A DNA stretch of 64,000 nucleotides from JAJEDW01 sp963555775 (GCA_963555775.3 CAUVWY020000002.1:372001-436000), one strand, 5' to 3'; positions 34,694 to 44,369 are shown, counted from the stretch's first letter. A program made the numbers and translations. The notes: generated from the letters alone by a model not told the origin.

Positions 34694-34911
34694 AGGTGCC
34701 TCCTGGGGAACGCGCGCTTCTCTCCGCAGGTACAGAAGTCTTGAAAGCGCTTTCCGGTCGATTGAAACCGGTCAGATTTGATTAAGATTTCTATTTTCAG
34801 TCTGACAGGTACAGTTTGCCGAGCTGTCATATGAGTGGAACGTAGAATAGCGCAGCTTTTTCGGGTTATACAACAGAAATATGGGCCCAAGCGGCTGTCA
34901 TTCAGAATCGG

Positions 34912-35292
34912 TCACGCTCGATTTTTGCTCTGTCGCACGACTTCCACCGATACAAACTTCAGCGGCGTCGGTATCGGGGCCGTCAGTTTTCGCACGAGAA
35001 CCCGGACGGAATCGCCGCCCAGTTCAGTGAGAACGCCGTCGGCAATGCGCTCGGCCAGAGTTTCCAACAGGCGGTACTCCCGATCGCCGGCCATGTCCGC
35101 CACCATTCGGACGATCTGCCCGTAATCCACCGAATCGGCAACATCATCGCTAACAGCCGCGGCGCGCAGGTCCGTCATGACCTCGACATCGATGGACAAG
35201 CGCTGGCCTGCGGCACGCTCCTCGTCCGTGACGCCGATGGCGGAAGAACATTCGATTTCGGAAACGAAAACCCTGTCGGATCGCCCGGTCAT
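34912..35292 (-). CDS. folB: Dihydroneopterin aldolase
   Basis: The 126-residue protein matches FolB in length and motifs: SEIECSSAIGVTDEERAAGQ (opening Ile-Gly-Val with conserved Glu), SVDYGQIV, and the catalytic-region RLLETLAERIADGVL; Lys in VRKLTAPIP is the active-site lysine. It cleaves dihydroneopterin to hydroxymethyl-dihydropterin in folate synthesis. It follows DUF2203 and TrxB on the same strand with short spacing, but no other folate genes are in the window. Confidence 0.92.
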   Translation of the reverse strand: MTGRSDRVFVSEIECSSAIGVTDEERAAGQRLSIDVEVMTDLRAAAVSDDVADSVDYGQIVRMVADMAGDREYRLLETLAERIADGVLTELGGDSVRVLVRKLTAPIPTPLKFVSVEVVRQSKNRA

Positions 35293-35307
35293 GAAATGAA
35301 TGGGATG

Positions 35308-35706
35308 TCAGATATCATCTTCGTCGAGCGGTTCTCTCGACGAAAATCCAGACTCGGTTTCGTGCCAGTAGTCGATGGATTCCTCACCCAGGTGCCAACA
35401 CAGATAGACCACACGCTCGTGTTTCAAATAGGGGAAATCGACCAACCCCTTGTCGAGATCCTTGATCAGTACCCCCATTTCCCGAACCTGACTCATTACG
35501 TGCATCAGTTGGGACACGGACTCCACGTATTCGACGCCGTAGGGGCTGTACCCGTCCAGCATGGCCTTTTCACGGGTCTTCTGGATCTCGGGGTTCAGTT
35601 CCTTGATCCGCAGCCACTCTCCACGGATTTCCTGGAGTAGCGGCTTCAGACGCGGCAGAACGCTGCTGGCCTCGCTGCGGGTGAAAATGTGTTCAGCTTC
35701 TTTCAT
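35308..35706 (-). CDS. DUF2203 family protein
   Basis: The 132-residue protein has the DUF2203 pattern: the start HIFTRSEASSVLPRLKPLLQ, a helical middle, then GVLIKDLDKGLVDFPYLKH, VVYLCWHLGEESIDYWHE and a final G-F-SR-PLDE. These are soluble proteins of unknown function. It sits 13 bp after trxB and 15 bp before folB, forming a tight three-gene run. Confidence 0.88.
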   Translation of the reverse strand: MKEAEHIFTRSEASSVLPRLKPLLQEIRGEWLRIKELNPEIQKTREKAMLDGYSPYGVEYVESVSQLMHVMSQVREMGVLIKDLDKGLVDFPYLKHERVVYLCWHLGEESIDYWHETESGFSSREPLDEDDI

Positions 35707-35719
35707 GGGTGTTGACGGC

Positions 35720-36631
35720 TCAATGTTCGAGGAACTTTTCGGCTTCCAGGGCGGCCATGCAACCGGTCCCCGCGGCAGTCACCGCCTGCTTGAATACGGG
35801 ATCCTGAACGTCACCGCAAGCAAATACGCCCGGGATGTTCGTCGCAGTCGAGCCTGGAACGGTCTTCACATAGCCCTTCTGGTCCAGGTCGACATATCCC
35901 CTGAAAATTCCGGTATTCGGGTTGTGTCCGATCGCCACGAAAACGCCGTCGAGATCGATCTCCAGAGTCTTGTCTTCCTTGATGTTCCGTATCCGGATTC
36001 CGGTGACTTCGTTATCTCCAAGTACGTCTTCGACCACAGTGCTGTAGTGCACGTTGATTTTATCGTTCGACAGTGCACGCTCGGCCATGATCGTCGAGGC
36101 CCTGAACGCATCGCGGCGGTGGATGAGTTGGACATCGGTGGCGAATTTGGTCAGAAACGTCGACTCTTCCATCGCCGAGTCGCCGCCGCCGATGACTGCT
36201 ATTTTCTTGCCTCTGAAGAAGAACCCATCGCAGGTGGCGCAGGTCGATACGCCATAGCCCATCAAACGACGCTCGTTTTCGAGACCCAACAGGTTTGCCG
36301 AAGAACCGGTCGAGATGATCACGGTTCGGGCTTCGAATTTCTGTTCGTCGACAAAGATCCGGAACGGGTTTGCGTCCAGTTCCACACGGTCGACATAGCC
36401 CGTAAGAAACTCGGTACCGAACCGCTCGGCCTGCTTCTTCATGTCCTCCATGAGTTGCGGTCCCATGATTCCTTCGGGAAAGCCTGGAAAGTTCTCAACC
36501 ATGGTCGTGAGCGTGAGTTGCCCACCAGGTTCCGCACCTTCGATCAAAAGGGGTTTCAGACTTGCCCGGGCGGCATATACCGCCGCTGTCAGTCCGGCCG
36601 GGCCCGATCCAATGATGATGACGTTACGCAT
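35720..36631 (-). CDS. trxB: Thioredoxin reductase
   Basis: The 303-residue flavoprotein shows FAD binding (IIGSGPAGLTAAVYAARASL), the redox-active CATC in GVSTCATCDGFFFRG, NADPH binding (IAVIGGGDSAMEE) and the C-terminal ACGDVQDPVFKQAVTAAG. It transfers electrons from NADPH to thioredoxin. Thioredoxin itself is not in the window. It is first of the trxB-DUF2203-folB run. Confidence 0.95.
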   Translation of the reverse strand: MRNVIIIGSGPAGLTAAVYAARASLKPLLIEGAEPGGQLTLTTMVENFPGFPEGIMGPQLMEDMKKQAERFGTEFLTGYVDRVELDANPFRIFVDEQKFEARTVIISTGSSANLLGLENERRLMGYGVSTCATCDGFFFRGKKIAVIGGGDSAMEESTFLTKFATDVQLIHRRDAFRASTIMAERALSNDKINVHYSTVVEDVLGDNEVTGIRIRNIKEDKTLEIDLDGVFVAIGHNPNTGIFRGYVDLDQKGYVKTVPGSTATNIPGVFACGDVQDPVFKQAVTAAGTGCMAALEAEKFLEH

Positions 36632-36861
36632 GGAATAACCTTAGTAGGTGAAACCTGTAATCTACCACATCTGCCAACATCCGTCGGTAGAGGCGCTGGC
36701 GACTGTTCGTGTGTGTGGCCGACGGGCGTGACGGATGAAGCGTGACGGAGAAAACCTGACCGTCAAGGCGCGATTTCTGTGACAACCCCGAATACTCGAA
36801 GCCCTAATCGATTGATTCAAAAGTGTTTCAGGAGTGGATTCGCTGGTGCATCGACTGTTGT

Positions 36862-37101
36862 ATGTCCCGCGTCCTTGCTTTGTCGCAGTCAACCGCCTAC
36901 CGCGCCCAATCCCTGATCCTCGCCTGCGAATTCTGCTCTTCCGAGGCCGAAATGCCGTTCGACTGGCTCCTGGACGAAGTGACCGGCAGTGACGGATCGG
37001 ACGTGGACTACATCCTTTCGGAGCCGGCCCGGTGCCCGCGATGCCGCGGAGAAGTCACCGAAAAGACATTGGTGGAATGGGGGGTAGAAATACATGGTTA
37101 G
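36862..37101 (+). CDS. Small two-CxxC zinc-ribbon-like protein
   Basis: About 79 residues from ATG at 36862 (a GTG at 36823 would add 13). ILACEFCSSEAEMPFDWLLDEVTG and ARCPRCRGEV supply two CxxC pairs about 40 residues apart, as in a small zinc ribbon. DVDYILSEPARCPRC resembles small zinc-binding proteins seen in Acidobacteria. No function is known. It is followed by a two-unit tandem repeat. Confidence 0.6.
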   Translation: MSRVLALSQSTAYRAQSLILACEFCSSEAEMPFDWLLDEVTGSDGSDVDYILSEPARCPRCRGEVTEKTLVEWGVEIHG

Positions 37102-37126
37102 ACTCGCGCTCGAAGACGCCCGCCGG

Positions 37127-37230
37127 CCGGCACACTCTGGGGAAACGTACAGTTGATTCCGCGGTCGATCCTGCCCATCGACCGGCACATTCTGGGGAAA
37201 CGTACAGTTGATTCTGCGGTCGATCCCGCC
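37127..37230. repeat. Direct repeat, two units of about 49 bp at a 55-bp period
   Basis: Units 37127-37175 and 37182-37230 both read ccggcaca(c/t)tctgggg, aaacgtacagttgattc and gcggtcgatcc(t/c)gcc, with three differences. They lie between the 3' ends of the zinc-ribbon gene and korB. With only two units and a 6-bp gap this is not a CRISPR array. Confidence 0.85.
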
Positions 37231-37288
37231 ATCAAACCGGTTCATCTTGCAACAGATCCGTCGGAGGGTTGCGCGCGTGGTCGAGGGA

Positions 37289-38329
37289 CTACATCAGCGA
37301 TTCCATGACTTCGCGCAGAGCGTCCGCACTGGGGACGACATCTTTCGGGCCCAGGTGCGCCAGCGGCTTGTCGCACAGATCGAGCGTGGACAGGAAGTCC
37401 GGCTGGTTTTCCCTGACGTAAATCAACCCGGTCAGAAGTTCCTTATCGGTATTGGTCTGTATCAGCATTTGCAGAGCTTCGGCCTTGTGGGTGGGGTCGT
37501 AGCTTCGGTCGGCCTTCCGCAACTTCAGATGCGAACCGTCATGCAGCTTGATGTTTGCCACCGTTCCTTCGTCGTAGGCCACCTCGATCTGCTCGAAAAA
37601 AGGCACGTATGAGATTTCGTGCAGCAGTTCTTCGTGTTGTTTCGCGAACGGATAGCTTTTGGTCGATCCCTCATGGTTGTTGAACGTGACACAAGGGCTG
37701 ACCACATCCAGAAGGGCGGTGCCGCGGTGGCTGATTGCCGCCTTGATGAGGGCAACGAGTTGCTTGGGGTCTCCCGCAAAGGAGCGCGCGACAAAATTGC
37801 ACCCCATCTCGATGGCCAGCGCGCAGACGTCGATTGCGGGCAGGTTGTTCAGCGTCCCGCCCTTGGATCTCGATCCGTAGTCGGCGGTTGCCGAAAACTG
37901 ACCCTTCGTGAGGCCGTAGACGCCGTTGTTTTCGACGATGTAGATCATCGGAACGTTGCGGCGCAGCAGATGACAAAACTGTCCCAGACCGATCGAGGCG
38001 CTGTCGCCGTCGCCGCTCACGCCCACCGCCATCAGATCCTTGTTGGCCAGCATTGTGCCGGTTCCGACGGCGGGCATACGTCCATGAACACTGTTGAAGC
38101 CGTGAGACTGGTTCAGGAAATACGCTGGAGTCTTGCTCGAGCATCCGATGCCGCTGAGTTTGGCGATACGATGCGGTTCGACCCCGTACTCCCAGAAAGC
38201 CCGGATCAGTTGACTGGTAATCGCATCGTGACCGCAGCCCGCGCATAGAGTCGAGTCGCCGCCCTTGTACTGGTTGATGGCGAGGCCGATCCGATTCGTC
38301 TTCGGTGGCGAAGCAGTCGTGGGTGACAT
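37289..38329 (-). CDS. korB: 2-oxoacid:ferredoxin oxidoreductase, beta subunit
   Basis: The 346-residue protein has the TPP-binding half: cluster cysteines in LCAGCGHDA and GIGCSSKT, the TPP motif GVSGDGDSASIGLGQF and IVENNGVYGLTKGQFS, and a later Cys in SPCVTFNNHEG. Length and order match KorB/OorB. With KorA it oxidatively decarboxylates 2-oxoglutarate (or a similar 2-oxoacid) and reduces ferredoxin. It begins 2 bp after the korA stop. Confidence 0.94.
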   Translation of the reverse strand: MSPTTASPPKTNRIGLAINQYKGGDSTLCAGCGHDAITSQLIRAFWEYGVEPHRIAKLSGIGCSSKTPAYFLNQSHGFNSVHGRMPAVGTGTMLANKDLMAVGVSGDGDSASIGLGQFCHLLRRNVPMIYIVENNGVYGLTKGQFSATADYGSRSKGGTLNNLPAIDVCALAIEMGCNFVARSFAGDPKQLVALIKAAISHRGTALLDVVSPCVTFNNHEGSTKSYPFAKQHEELLHEISYVPFFEQIEVAYDEGTVANIKLHDGSHLKLRKADRSYDPTHKAEALQMLIQTNTDKELLTGLIYVRENQPDFLSTLDLCDKPLAHLGPKDVVPSADALREVMESLM

Positions 38330-38331
38330 GA

Positions 38332-40185
38332 CTAGCGGTTCTCCTTCCGTTCACTTGCAATCAACTCGTCTGTAACGAAGCGCGCGTCAAGCGGGATTCC
38401 TGAATAGTGCAGCATGTTGCGGATCTTGGCGATTCTGTCGGCCGATAACTCCATACGCATCAGGCTTGCCATTTGGGCATCGCGATTCTGTTCGATCACG
38501 TAGACCCGGTCGCAACGATCGAAAAATTCGGCGAGTTCGCTGGTAAAGGGAAGCGCGCGGAGCCGAAGGTAGTGCACCCGCATACCGTGCTGCTGTTCAA
38601 GTTCTGCCCGGCTTTCCCCGACCGCGACATCTGTCGTACCGAATGCAATCACGCCTACGTTCGCACCGTTGACGTAATCGACGACGGGTGCCGGCACCAT
38701 CTTTCGCGCGGTCTGGTACTTGCGGTTGAGTCGATCCAGATTGTTCACATAGTCGTCGGCGCGTTCGCTATACCTGGCGTCGGCATCGTGTCCGCTGCCG
38801 CGCGTTAAGTACGACGCCAGAGGGTGATGCGTTCCGGGCAGCGTCCGGTAGGGTATGGCATCGCCGTCCACGTCCCGGTAACGTCCGAATTCGCCAATGC
38901 GTTCCAGATCTTCCGCCGAAAGCACCTTGCCGCGATCGATCGACCCGGTGGGGTACTCGAACGGATCGGCCATCCAGTTGTTCATCCCCAGGTCCAGATC
39001 CGTCATGACGAAGATCGGTGTCTGGAGTCCTTCCGAAAGGTTGAACGCTTCCAGCGAGAGGGTGAAGCATTCTTCGATGTTGCCGGGAATGATGACGACG
39101 TGCTTGGTATCCCCGTGAGATAACACAGCCAGCGAGAGCAGGTCGGATTGCTGAGTTCTGGTCGGAAGGCCCGTGCTGGGGCCGACGCGGGTGACGTCGT
39201 AGATGACAATCGGAATTTCAGCGTAATACGCCAGACCCACAAACTCGGACATCAGTGAGATGCCGGGTCCGGAAGTGCTGGTCATCGCCCGCGCCCCAGC
39301 CCAACCTGCACCGATCGCCATGCCCACGGCGGCGAGTTCGTCTTCGGCCTGGACGATCGCATAGGTGGCGTTGCCATCCTTGTCACGCCGGTACTGGTCC
39401 ATGTAGCCCATCAGACTTTCACAAAGCGCCGACGACGGTGTGATCGGGTACCAGGTGGCGACGGTCACACCGGCAAACATGGCGCCCAGCGCGCATGCGG
39501 AGTTGCCGTCAATAATGATCTTGCCGGCCGTCTTGTCCATCCGTTCGCAGCGAAACGGGTCGGTCTTGGCGATTTGTTCCCGCGCGTATCGCATTCCGAT
39601 CGCGATCGCCTGCATGTTGAGTTCGATGGCTTTCTTCTTGCTTTTGAACTGTTTCTTGACGGCTGTTTCGATCTCGTTCGTATCGATGGCCAGCAACTCG
39701 CCGACCACACCCACGTACAGCATGTTGGCCAGCAGCTTGCGCAACCGCGAGTCGGAGGTGATTTTGGTAGCCAGCTTGGCGAAGGGGACAGGGTAATAAG
39801 TCAGGTCGTCGCGCAGATCGGACAGATTCAACCGCTCTTCGTAAACGACGACTCGTCCCGGGTTCAGACTCATGACGTCTTCGCGGGCCGTCGCCGGATT
39901 CATCGCAATCAGGAAGTCGAGATCCTTCCGGCGAGCTGTCCATCCATCTTTGTTGGCGCGGATCGTGAACCAGGTTGGAAGGCCGGCGATGTTGGAAGGG
40001 AACAGGTTCTTGCCACTGACCGGGATGCCCATCTGAAAGATGGATCGCATCAGCACCATGTTGGCAGACTGACTTCCCGAACCGTTGATCGTGGCCACCT
40101 GAATACTGAAGTCGTTTATTGCAGGGGCCGTTTCTCCTCCACCACCTTCGTCCAGCACCGCAGTGCTGTGGGACTGCTGTGACAC
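38332..40185 (-). CDS. korA: 2-oxoacid:ferredoxin oxidoreductase, alpha subunit with fused gamma domain
   Basis: The GTG start at 40185 was chosen because aaggagccagaa precedes it; the upstream open frame is unlikely to be translated. The N-terminal gamma domain (about 30-215) reads FSIQVATINGSGSQSANMVL, NPATAREDVMSLNPG and MLYVGVVGELLAID. The alpha domain begins with GNSACALGAMFAGVTVATWYPITPSS and contains AEDELAAVGMAIGAGWAGARAMTSTSGPG. The gamma-alpha fusion of about 617 residues is typical of KorA in Acidobacteria and Bacteroidetes. It probably acts in a reductive or ferredoxin-linked TCA step. Confidence 0.94.
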   Translation of the reverse strand: MSQQSHSTAVLDEGGGGETAPAINDFSIQVATINGSGSQSANMVLMRSIFQMGIPVSGKNLFPSNIAGLPTWFTIRANKDGWTARRKDLDFLIAMNPATAREDVMSLNPGRVVVYEERLNLSDLRDDLTYYPVPFAKLATKITSDSRLRKLLANMLYVGVVGELLAIDTNEIETAVKKQFKSKKKAIELNMQAIAIGMRYAREQIAKTDPFRCERMDKTAGKIIIDGNSACALGAMFAGVTVATWYPITPSSALCESLMGYMDQYRRDKDGNATYAIVQAEDELAAVGMAIGAGWAGARAMTSTSGPGISLMSEFVGLAYYAEIPIVIYDVTRVGPSTGLPTRTQQSDLLSLAVLSHGDTKHVVIIPGNIEECFTLSLEAFNLSEGLQTPIFVMTDLDLGMNNWMADPFEYPTGSIDRGKVLSAEDLERIGEFGRYRDVDGDAIPYRTLPGTHHPLASYLTRGSGHDADARYSERADDYVNNLDRLNRKYQTARKMVPAPVVDYVNGANVGVIAFGTTDVAVGESRAELEQQHGMRVHYLRLRALPFTSELAEFFDRCDRVYVIEQNRDAQMASLMRMELSADRIAKIRNMLHYSGIPLDARFVTDELIASERKENR

Positions 40186-40416
40186 TTCTGGCTCCTTCTT
40201 TCTTTTCTGCTTTCTTCTGGACCTCCCCTGTACGCCTGTTCGGAAAACAATGGGTGGCAGGCTTGCTCCAGACGTGCGGTTTGGGACCGCACACAGCCAA
40301 GAACTATAACATGAATCGTCTGCCTGAATCGCCCACTGATTCGGTTCCACGGCTCCGGAATGCCGGGGTCGATCGACCGTGTTTTGCGCTAACCGCTGAA
40401 GTGCCTGCTGAATGAA

Positions 40417-40489
40417 TACGCCCGGCAGGATTCGAACCTGCGACCTACGGCTTAGAAGGCCGGTGCTCTATCCTCTGAGCTACGGGCGC
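40417..40489 (-). tRNA. tRNA-Arg (anticodon TCT)
   Basis: A full cloverleaf can be folded. The acceptor is gcgcccg/cgggcgt (with a G-U first pair), the D-arm is gctc-agaggata-gagc, and the anticodon stem encloses cttctaa (anticodon TCT). The T-arm is gcagg-ttcgaat-cctgc, with discriminator A. CCA is not encoded. Confidence 0.96.
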
Positions 40490-40517
40490 TTGGAACGATA
40501 CTAGCAGTTCGGACGGG

Positions 40518-40560
40518 GGTCTCGCGGCCCGCGGTCTCGCGGCCCGCGGTCTCGCGGCCC
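40518..40560. repeat. Tandem 15-bp repeat, nearly three units
   Basis: Units of ggtctcgcggcccgc start at 40518, 40533 and 40548. They lie just upstream of the tRNA-Arg gene in the minus direction. No function is apparent. The stretch 40490-40714 otherwise shows no gene. Confidence 0.85.
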
Positions 40561-40714
40561 TTGGTCCAACCCGGCGGGGTCGGGCCATGGGCCGTCGGTT
40601 CACTCCGTCGTCCGGAGCCCCGATCCGGGCTGGGATGGTAACATTCGGTCAATTCAGGCGTCTAACACGCTGAGTCACCGGTCGTTCAACGCTTGAGTCT
40701 AGATGGAGGGTCCC

Positions 40715-41626
40715 ATGCGGCAGGCTTTCAGATACATATTCTTGCTGATGGTTTTGGCGGCGGCGGCGATATCGCTGTCCGGAATCGGTTTTGCCGACAC
40801 CTTGGTGCTCAGAAACGGCAACCGGATCTCCGGATACTATGAAGGCGGAACTTCCCGTGTCATTCGCTTCCGAACCGACTCGGGGCTCGGCGAATACGAT
40901 CTTCTTACCGTCCAGGAGATTCGCTTCGGAGACGACGTGGTTTCATCCACACCGGGGGTAGTGGAACAGGCCGCTGCGGTTCCACCGGCCGATACCGGAA
41001 CCGAGCCGCCCGTGCAGGTTGGGGCGAATCCGGAAACGGAAGACGAGTCCGTGCGGCTCCGAACGCGTGACGAAGTCGCCGGTAGCCCGGTGGCTGAAAA
41101 CGCCCTGAATACCGCCTGGACGATTCCGAGCGGTTCGACGATGATGGTCCGCTTGATCGACGCCATCGATAGCGAGGACAACGAAGTCGGAGAAACCTTC
41201 GCCGCGACCCTGGAGCAGCCTCTTCTGGTTGAAGGCATTGAAGTGGCGCCGCGAGGGGTCGAAATACGCGGCAGGATCGCACAGGTTTCCAGCGGCGGCC
41301 GGGTTCGAGGGGCCGCGGAGTTGCGGCTGGAATTGACTCGGATCGTTGTCAATGGCGTGCCTTACGCTCTGAATACGGCGGAATACGCCGAGGTGAGGGA
41401 AGGGCGCGGCGAGGAAACGGCGCGTCGCGTCGGCACGGCCGCGGGAATTGGAGCCATCATCGGAGCAATCGCTGGTGGAGGCCAGGGCGCCGCGATCGGC
41501 GCGGGGATTGGCGCCGGAGCCGCTGGCACCGCGCAGGTGCTGACCCGTGGCGAGCAACTCTATATCCCGGCAGAGACTCTGCTTGGGTTTACCCTGAGCG
41601 AACCCCTGATCATCGCTGCCAGATAG
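40715..41626 (+). CDS. Exported hypothetical protein with glycine-zipper segment
   Basis: The start at 40715 follows ggagggtcc. A signal peptide (FLLMVLAAAAISLSGIGFA) precedes a small N-terminal domain (DTLVLRNGNRISGYYEGG), a Pro/Glu-rich linker, a second beta-rich domain (STMMVRLIDAIDSEDNEVGE; LEVAPRGVEIRGRIAQ type) and a glycine-zipper hairpin (AAGIGAIIGAIAGGGQGAAI then GAGIGAGAAG). The end LGFTLSEPLII is hydrophobic. It may sit in the envelope and oligomerise through the zipper. I do not know its function. Confidence 0.82.
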   Translation: MRQAFRYIFLLMVLAAAAISLSGIGFADTLVLRNGNRISGYYEGGTSRVIRFRTDSGLGEYDLLTVQEIRFGDDVVSSTPGVVEQAAAVPPADTGTEPPVQVGANPETEDESVRLRTRDEVAGSPVAENALNTAWTIPSGSTMMVRLIDAIDSEDNEVGETFAATLEQPLLVEGIEVAPRGVEIRGRIAQVSSGGRVRGAAELRLELTRIVVNGVPYALNTAEYAEVREGRGEETARRVGTAAGIGAIIGAIAGGGQGAAIGAGIGAGAAGTAQVLTRGEQLYIPAETLLGFTLSEPLIIAAR

Positions 41627-41649
41627 TCCTGTCGCTGTCAAGGGCGCCG

Positions 41650-42845
41650 TCAGGATTGCTGGATTTCTTCTGGCACTTGCGCGCCGGCGCTGGATTTTTT
41701 TGCCAACCACTTGTAGGCCGTCGGGAACAGCAGACCCGAAAGTACCGCGACCAGGATGATCGTCGCGTTTTCCAACTCCGTTAGCGTGCCCAGATCGAGG
41801 CCGATCTCGGCAATGGCCACCAGCAGCGTCAGAGGCGTCGCCAGAAGAAGCGCGGCGCCGGCGATTTGCCGGATTGAGAAACCCATCGTTCCGAACACGA
41901 GCGATGCCAGGATCTTGACTGCCAGCGAGACGAGAATGACGCGTCCCATCAGCGGGTAGATTTCCGGTGTGCCCAGAGCCTGGAGATTGAATTCCACACC
42001 GACATGAATGAAGAAGACGGGTATGAAAAACCCGTGCCCGATTCCCGCAAGTTTGGTTTCGAGAATCCCCTTTTCCCTGAACACGAAAGTGAACAGTGCG
42101 CCCGCCAGGAACGCTCCGAGAATGGCCTCCATGCCCAGCAGCTCCGTGATCGCCACAAACGCTATCATCAGTGCCAGACCGGCGCGAACCCCAATCTCGG
42201 AAGGATCTTCACTTTCCACCAGGCGGGAGAACTGGGAAGGGAACCACCACACCAGCAGGCGTAGCGTCTTCAGGACGAGGTAGGCGATCGCGAAAACACC
42301 GGCCAGACTCAGTATCTCGACAAAGAACTCGATGCCGATTCCCACCGAGAACACGATGTTGTAGATCGTCGCGATGATGATCGTCAGGAACTCTCCAATG
42401 GAGCCTACCAGGATGACGGTCTGCCCGAATTCGGATCGGGCTGCTCCCATCTCGCGCAGACTCACCAGCACCAGACCGATCGAGACGGCGCCCAGGACGA
42501 TTCCGAAGAACGGCGACCATCCCATCGCGTACGCTCCAACAAAGGCCAGCCCCACGATGAGTCCAGCGATAATTCCGCTCAGTACCAGCGGCCGGGGGCC
42601 GCGCCGTTCCAGACTTGCGAAATCCAGTTCCAGTCCGGCCAGGAACATCAGGAACGCAAAGCCGAACTCGGCAAGCACGTCGAAGAACTCCCCTTCCGAT
42701 ACGACTTCCAGAACGTACGGTCCGACCAGAATGCCGAAAACGATTTCGCCGATCCGCGGCTGGAAACGCCGATCCGGCCGCTCAGAATGGGGACGATGAA
42801 GGCGCCAAGTGCGATCAGAAGCAGAGTGGACGCCTGATCTTCCAT
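41650..42845 (-). CDS. CPA2-family cation:proton antiporter, KefB-like (frameshifted)
   Basis: The N-terminus MEDQASTLLLIALGAFIVPI and the rest (PRIGEIVFGILVGPYVLEVV and following) are in different frames. Adding one T to the TTT run near 42764 (coding strand) gives GRIGVFQPRIGEIVFGILVG, the normal first loop of CPA2 exchangers. About 12 membrane segments follow, with FLMFLAGLELDF and GAFLAGALF family blocks. The protein lacks a C-terminal RCK domain; the next gene upstream supplies it. Its ATG overlaps the stop of that gene by one base (TAATG), so translation is coupled. The frameshift is probably a one-base homopolymer error or recent damage. Confidence 0.82.
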
Positions 42846-44302
42846 TAGACGGGGAGAGCGATCGTGGTGATGGGCGAGCGGCGGAACAAATGCTGGCTGA
42901 CATCCGGGTTGAACAGAGACGGACACCGGTCCCGGCTCTGCGACAACAGTAGCAGGTCGTAGTCGCCGGCCAGGACGAGGATCCGATCCACGGGATTTCC
43001 CTCGAGGTGAATCCGCTCGACTTCGAGGTGGTAGAGGTTGGCCAGATGCGTAGTTTGGTCGAGCGCGGACTTCTGCTCTTCAAGCGCTTTATCGCCGCCG
43101 GCGAAACGCGGTGGCGTGACGGTGACGACTGTGACACCGGCTTTGTATATCCGCGCGAGGTCGAAGGCAAGCCGAGCCACTTCCATCGATGGATTGTCAT
43201 GCGTGACGGGCAGCAATATCCTCTTGTAGGGCTGGCTGCCCCGCAGGATGGCGAAGGGCGCCTCCATTTTTCCGAGGATGCCCGACAGCACCGTTCTGCG
43301 AAGGCCCAGACGTTCCAGAAATCGAAACCGCTCGTCGGGCAGGATCAGAAAACCGCAGTCTTTATTGAGAACGTGTTTGGCCCCCACCTCGCCATAGTTC
43401 CCAAAGACCGCCAGGCTCGAAGCTTCGATTCCATGTTCGCCGCATGTTTGATCCAGGGTTGTCTGTATCTCCGGCTCATGCGGCCAGAACAGGATCTCCA
43501 ATCCTCGCGCCCTGCTGTGATCCATCACATACCGGAGTTCGCTGGCGATATCTCGAAACTCGGCGGCGCTTTCCGTCAGTAGCAGGACCTTGGAGCCGAA
43601 CTCGAGAGGGAACTCGGGTTCCCCGAGCCTGAAGAACTCCGCGATCGACGGCAGGATTTCCTTTTCGCCAATCAGGATCACCCGGTCGTCGACTTGAATA
43701 TCGACCGCGCCCGTTGGAACGACCAGCATGTCATTCCTGAAGATTGAAGCGACGTGCCATCGTTGGGAGCGGATCGAGGACAGGGTACGACCAATCATTG
43801 GGGACGACGGCAGGACCGACACCTCGACGATTTCACCATGAGCCTCCGCCATGCTCAACGAAGTTCCGACGCCATGCAGCACCCGGTGCTGGAGGTTGAC
43901 CGCCGCCGCGTATGAAGGTGTGACGAAATCGATACCGGCCTTCCGATACCGTTCGCGTTCCGAAAAGCGGCTGACTGCCGCGAAGAGGTTGGATTTGCCG
44001 AAATGGTCCCGCGCCAGCCGGCAGACTTCCAGGTTGACGTCGTCCGAATCGGAAACGGCGATGACATAGTCGACGTGTTCGATGCCGGCTTCAGCCAGAA
44101 TCAGCCGGCTGGTACCGTCGCCAACGGTTTTCTGAATCCGTTCCGTATCGACCTGTGCGTCAACCAGATCGAGCCGGGCCGAATCGATATCGACGATCGA
44201 GACGAGCCAGACGGCCGTCAGTCGCCTGAGCAGTTCCCTGCCGGTCGTACCCGCACCCACAACGAGCGCTCGAGGTTGGATTTTCGAGTCGGCGAGCTTC
44301 AT
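42845..44302 (-). CDS. RCK (TrkA-N/TrkA-C) protein fused to a universal stress domain
   Basis: Residues about 10-130 form a TrkA-N Rossmann domain (ALVVGAGTTGRELLRRLTAV, then VDIDSARLDLVD and GDGTSRLILAEAGIEHVD). A TrkA-C domain follows (VLPSSPMIGRTLSSI; VDDRVILIGEKE), then a second nucleotide-binding-like part and a UspA domain (KRILLPVTHDNPSMEVARLA to DYDLLLLSQSRD). It probably gates the CPA2 exchanger encoded directly after it in response to nucleotide or stress signals. No membrane segment is seen. It is the first gene of the pair. Confidence 0.9.
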   Translation of the reverse strand: MKLADSKIQPRALVVGAGTTGRELLRRLTAVWLVSIVDIDSARLDLVDAQVDTERIQKTVGDGTSRLILAEAGIEHVDYVIAVSDSDDVNLEVCRLARDHFGKSNLFAAVSRFSERERYRKAGIDFVTPSYAAAVNLQHRVLHGVGTSLSMAEAHGEIVEVSVLPSSPMIGRTLSSIRSQRWHVASIFRNDMLVVPTGAVDIQVDDRVILIGEKEILPSIAEFFRLGEPEFPLEFGSKVLLLTESAAEFRDIASELRYVMDHSRARGLEILFWPHEPEIQTTLDQTCGEHGIEASSLAVFGNYGEVGAKHVLNKDCGFLILPDERFRFLERLGLRRTVLSGILGKMEAPFAILRGSQPYKRILLPVTHDNPSMEVARLAFDLARIYKAGVTVVTVTPPRFAGGDKALEEQKSALDQTTHLANLYHLEVERIHLEGNPVDRILVLAGDYDLLLLSQSRDRCPSLFNPDVSQHLFRRSPITTIALPV

Positions 44303-44369
44303 GACGACGAACTATCCCGGCGCCGGCCCGGAACTGGCCATGCCCTCGTATGGCCGTACCATGTCGTGT

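Noticed and set aside
37127..37230. Possible CRISPR array
   Set aside because: Only two units, a 6-bp gap too short for a spacer, and no cas genes in the window.
40417..40490. tRNA-Arg as attachment site of an integrated element
   Set aside because: No integrase or repeat of the tRNA 3' end is found near it; the only integrase trace is 25 kb away at 15580.
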